Origin: a virus
Length of the DNA: 34,492 nt
Direction: 5' to 3' (one strand)
IMG/VR virus record: IMGVR_UViG_3300031758_006345
Coordinates: 1-34,492 of that record
The notes beneath the pieces are model-generated. The model saw only the letters and a list, made by a program, of their open reading frames with translations, did no database searches and was not told where the DNA came from. The position numbers and the translations under genes are program-made. How positions within the stretch are numbered: the stretch's first letter is position 1; each line of letters begins with the position of its first letter. Positions 33,334 through 34,492 of the stretch are shown in pieces.

Positions 33334-34425
33334 TTAGCGTTTTTCAGTTGCTGCCGAAATATACTTGCCAAATTTTTCGTGAAACTCGTCGAAACATGCA
33401 ATTTCATCTGGATCCAACGGCAAGTTGTATTGTGTAAGAGCAAGTTTAGTTGCCATAATAACCAATTCAGTTTCAAAATTCTTCATAATAAATTCGAAGA
33501 AACAGTTTACTTGGTCATTCCAATCTTTGGCATTTTTATCGCTGGCATCCCTAAGTTCGTAGCACAGACTAACTGCCAAAGAATACATAGCGGAAATCTC
33601 TTTAGTTTCCATTTTCTTTACTTTGCCCTTAAGGATGTCAGTAGGATTAGGCATTTTGCTGGCATGTTTACGGTGAGCCATAAACTTAATAGCAAGACCT
33701 TCACCAACTGCACCTGAAATAAGGTCAGTAAGAGTACTGTCATCAGTGTCGCCATCTTCTAGCAATTCACTGACAAAAGTCCAAGAACGGGGTGTTGCAA
33801 AAGCACGACTAGAACTCTTAGGATCAAAGTCATACAAGTCCTTCTTAGAGAAGGTCAAATATCCAACTACGTCTTTATGGATACGGTTTTCAGTGGCCCA
33901 AAAACTGTAGTCATCCCAATCAACACGCATTTCCAAATGGATAAAACGATTAGCCAACGGAGCAGGCATGCGATAGGTCACACCTTTGTCCGCTTCACGG
34001 TTACCCGCGGCAACAATGCTTACATTGTCTGGCAAGTAGTAAGTGCCAACACGACGGTTAAGAATAAGTTGATAAGCCGCAGCCTGTACAGCAGGTGGAG
34101 CCGAATTCATCTCATCCAAGAATAGAATAATATGTTTATGTTGTGCTGCCATTTCTGCGTCAGGCAATTCTGACGGAGGAGCCCAAACCATTTTGTTATG
34201 ATTAGAATCAAAGTAGGGAATACCCTTAATGTCAGTGGGTTCCCAAAGACTTAGTCGAACATCAATTACATGAGCACCGAGATCTTCACCCAGTTGCTTG
34301 ACAATATCGGATTTACCAATTCCGGGCGGACCCCAAAGGAAAAGTGGACGACGTTTGGCAAAACCTTTTTGAATTGCCTTTTTAGCAGCCTTGGGGCCTA
34401 CGGTACGAGATACGATTTCGCTCAT
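33334..34425 (-). CDS. MoxR-type AAA+ ATPase
   Basis: A 363-residue protein. Walker A is GPPGIGKS (32-39), Walker B is IILFLDEMNSAPP (D104/E105), and 'VAAGNREADKG' fits sensor 1. This is the MoxR family, which works as a hexameric chaperone with a VWA-domain partner, here the next gene (60 nt away). The start has an AGGAA site (complement of 34432-34436) 6 nt before the ATG. A TACAAT sequence at 34480-34485 (minus strand) might be a -10 element, but the -35 lies beyond the window. The ATPase is about the usual length, with no sign of damage. Confidence 0.9.
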   Translation of the reverse strand: MSEIVSRTVGPKAAKKAIQKGFAKRRPLFLWGPPGIGKSDIVKQLGEDLGAHVIDVRLSLWEPTDIKGIPYFDSNHNKMVWAPPSELPDAEMAAQHKHIILFLDEMNSAPPAVQAAAYQLILNRRVGTYYLPDNVSIVAAGNREADKGVTYRMPAPLANRFIHLEMRVDWDDYSFWATENRIHKDVVGYLTFSKKDLYDFDPKSSSRAFATPRSWTFVSELLEDGDTDDSTLTDLISGAVGEGLAIKFMAHRKHASKMPNPTDILKGKVKKMETKEISAMYSLAVSLCYELRDASDKNAKDWNDQVNCFFEFIMKNFETELVIMATKLALTQYNLPLDPDEIACFDEFHEKFGKYISAATEKR

Positions 34426-34492
34426 TTGCAGTTCCTATCGTTAAGTTAATTAAGCATGGATTTTTGTTACCATACTCGTATTGTACGATAAG
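34426..34492 (-). other. Leader of the MoxR gene at the right edge
   Basis: This is a short AT-rich stretch with the AGGAA ribosome-binding site of the moxR-like gene and an incomplete promoter candidate. No coding frame is supported within it. Confidence 0.4.

Noticed and set aside
33322-33717. 131-codon open frame on the plus strand over the moxR end
   Set aside because: It is antisense to a well-supported MoxR gene and starts in the hairpin/promoter region; likely a shadow.
1-34492. tRNA genes, CRISPR arrays, insertion sequences or att sites
   Set aside because: Non-coding gaps are all shorter than about 75 nt, none shows a cloverleaf or direct-repeat array, and no integrase or transposase motif was found.

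Overview
The window is AT-rich, contains almost only genes, and reads as part of the genome of a large tailed phage. The best fit is a marine T4-like myovirus of the cyanophage or pelagiphage kind. Three things support this: a tail-fibre block with collar-type and 'NDGTGDSLRSAGNKINDNF'-type N termini, a flavin-dependent thymidylate synthase (ThyX), and a MoxR/VWA pair beside small conserved phage genes. No database search was run, so the host and the exact lineage are inferred. No rRNA, tRNA, integrase, transposase or CRISPR array was seen.

Region 1 (1-12781, + strand) is a late structural block. It holds a large virion protein cut by the left edge, a repeat-bearing fibre protein, a subtilisin-like (S8) protease with a large insertion, a short virion-type protein, three tail-fibre paralogues that share an N-terminal module but carry different C termini, and one more virion-type protein. 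The three genes with leaders of more than a few bases each have a TAAATA motif about 20 nt before the start, resembling T4 late promoters.

Region 2 (12853-29938, + strand) is the unusual part. It has 19 consecutive genes with no base between them; every junction overlaps by 1, 4 or 8 nt. A sigma70-like promoter (TTGACA, 17 nt, TATAGT) lies directly in front. The first half encodes four glycosyltransferase-like proteins in two pairs, a Rossmann-type methyltransferase candidate and three small unknown proteins. The second half (18168-29938) encodes nine radical SAM proteins. Two have C-terminal SPASM-like cysteines, five have an N-terminal twitch-type cysteine set, and two belong to a third type, of which one is split into two genes. 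A QueC-like PP-loop ATPase sits among them. I infer that this is a phage-borne modification pathway acting on a glycan, a peptide, a virion protein or a nucleotide; the sequence does not show the substrate.

Region 3 (29931-34425, - strand) converges on region 2. It encodes ThyX, four small conserved-type proteins of unknown function, a metallopeptidase/VWA protein and a MoxR AAA+ ATPase. A perfect consensus sigma70 promoter (TTGACA, 17 nt, TATAAT) whose spacer is itself a GC-rich hairpin lies between the MoxR and VWA genes.
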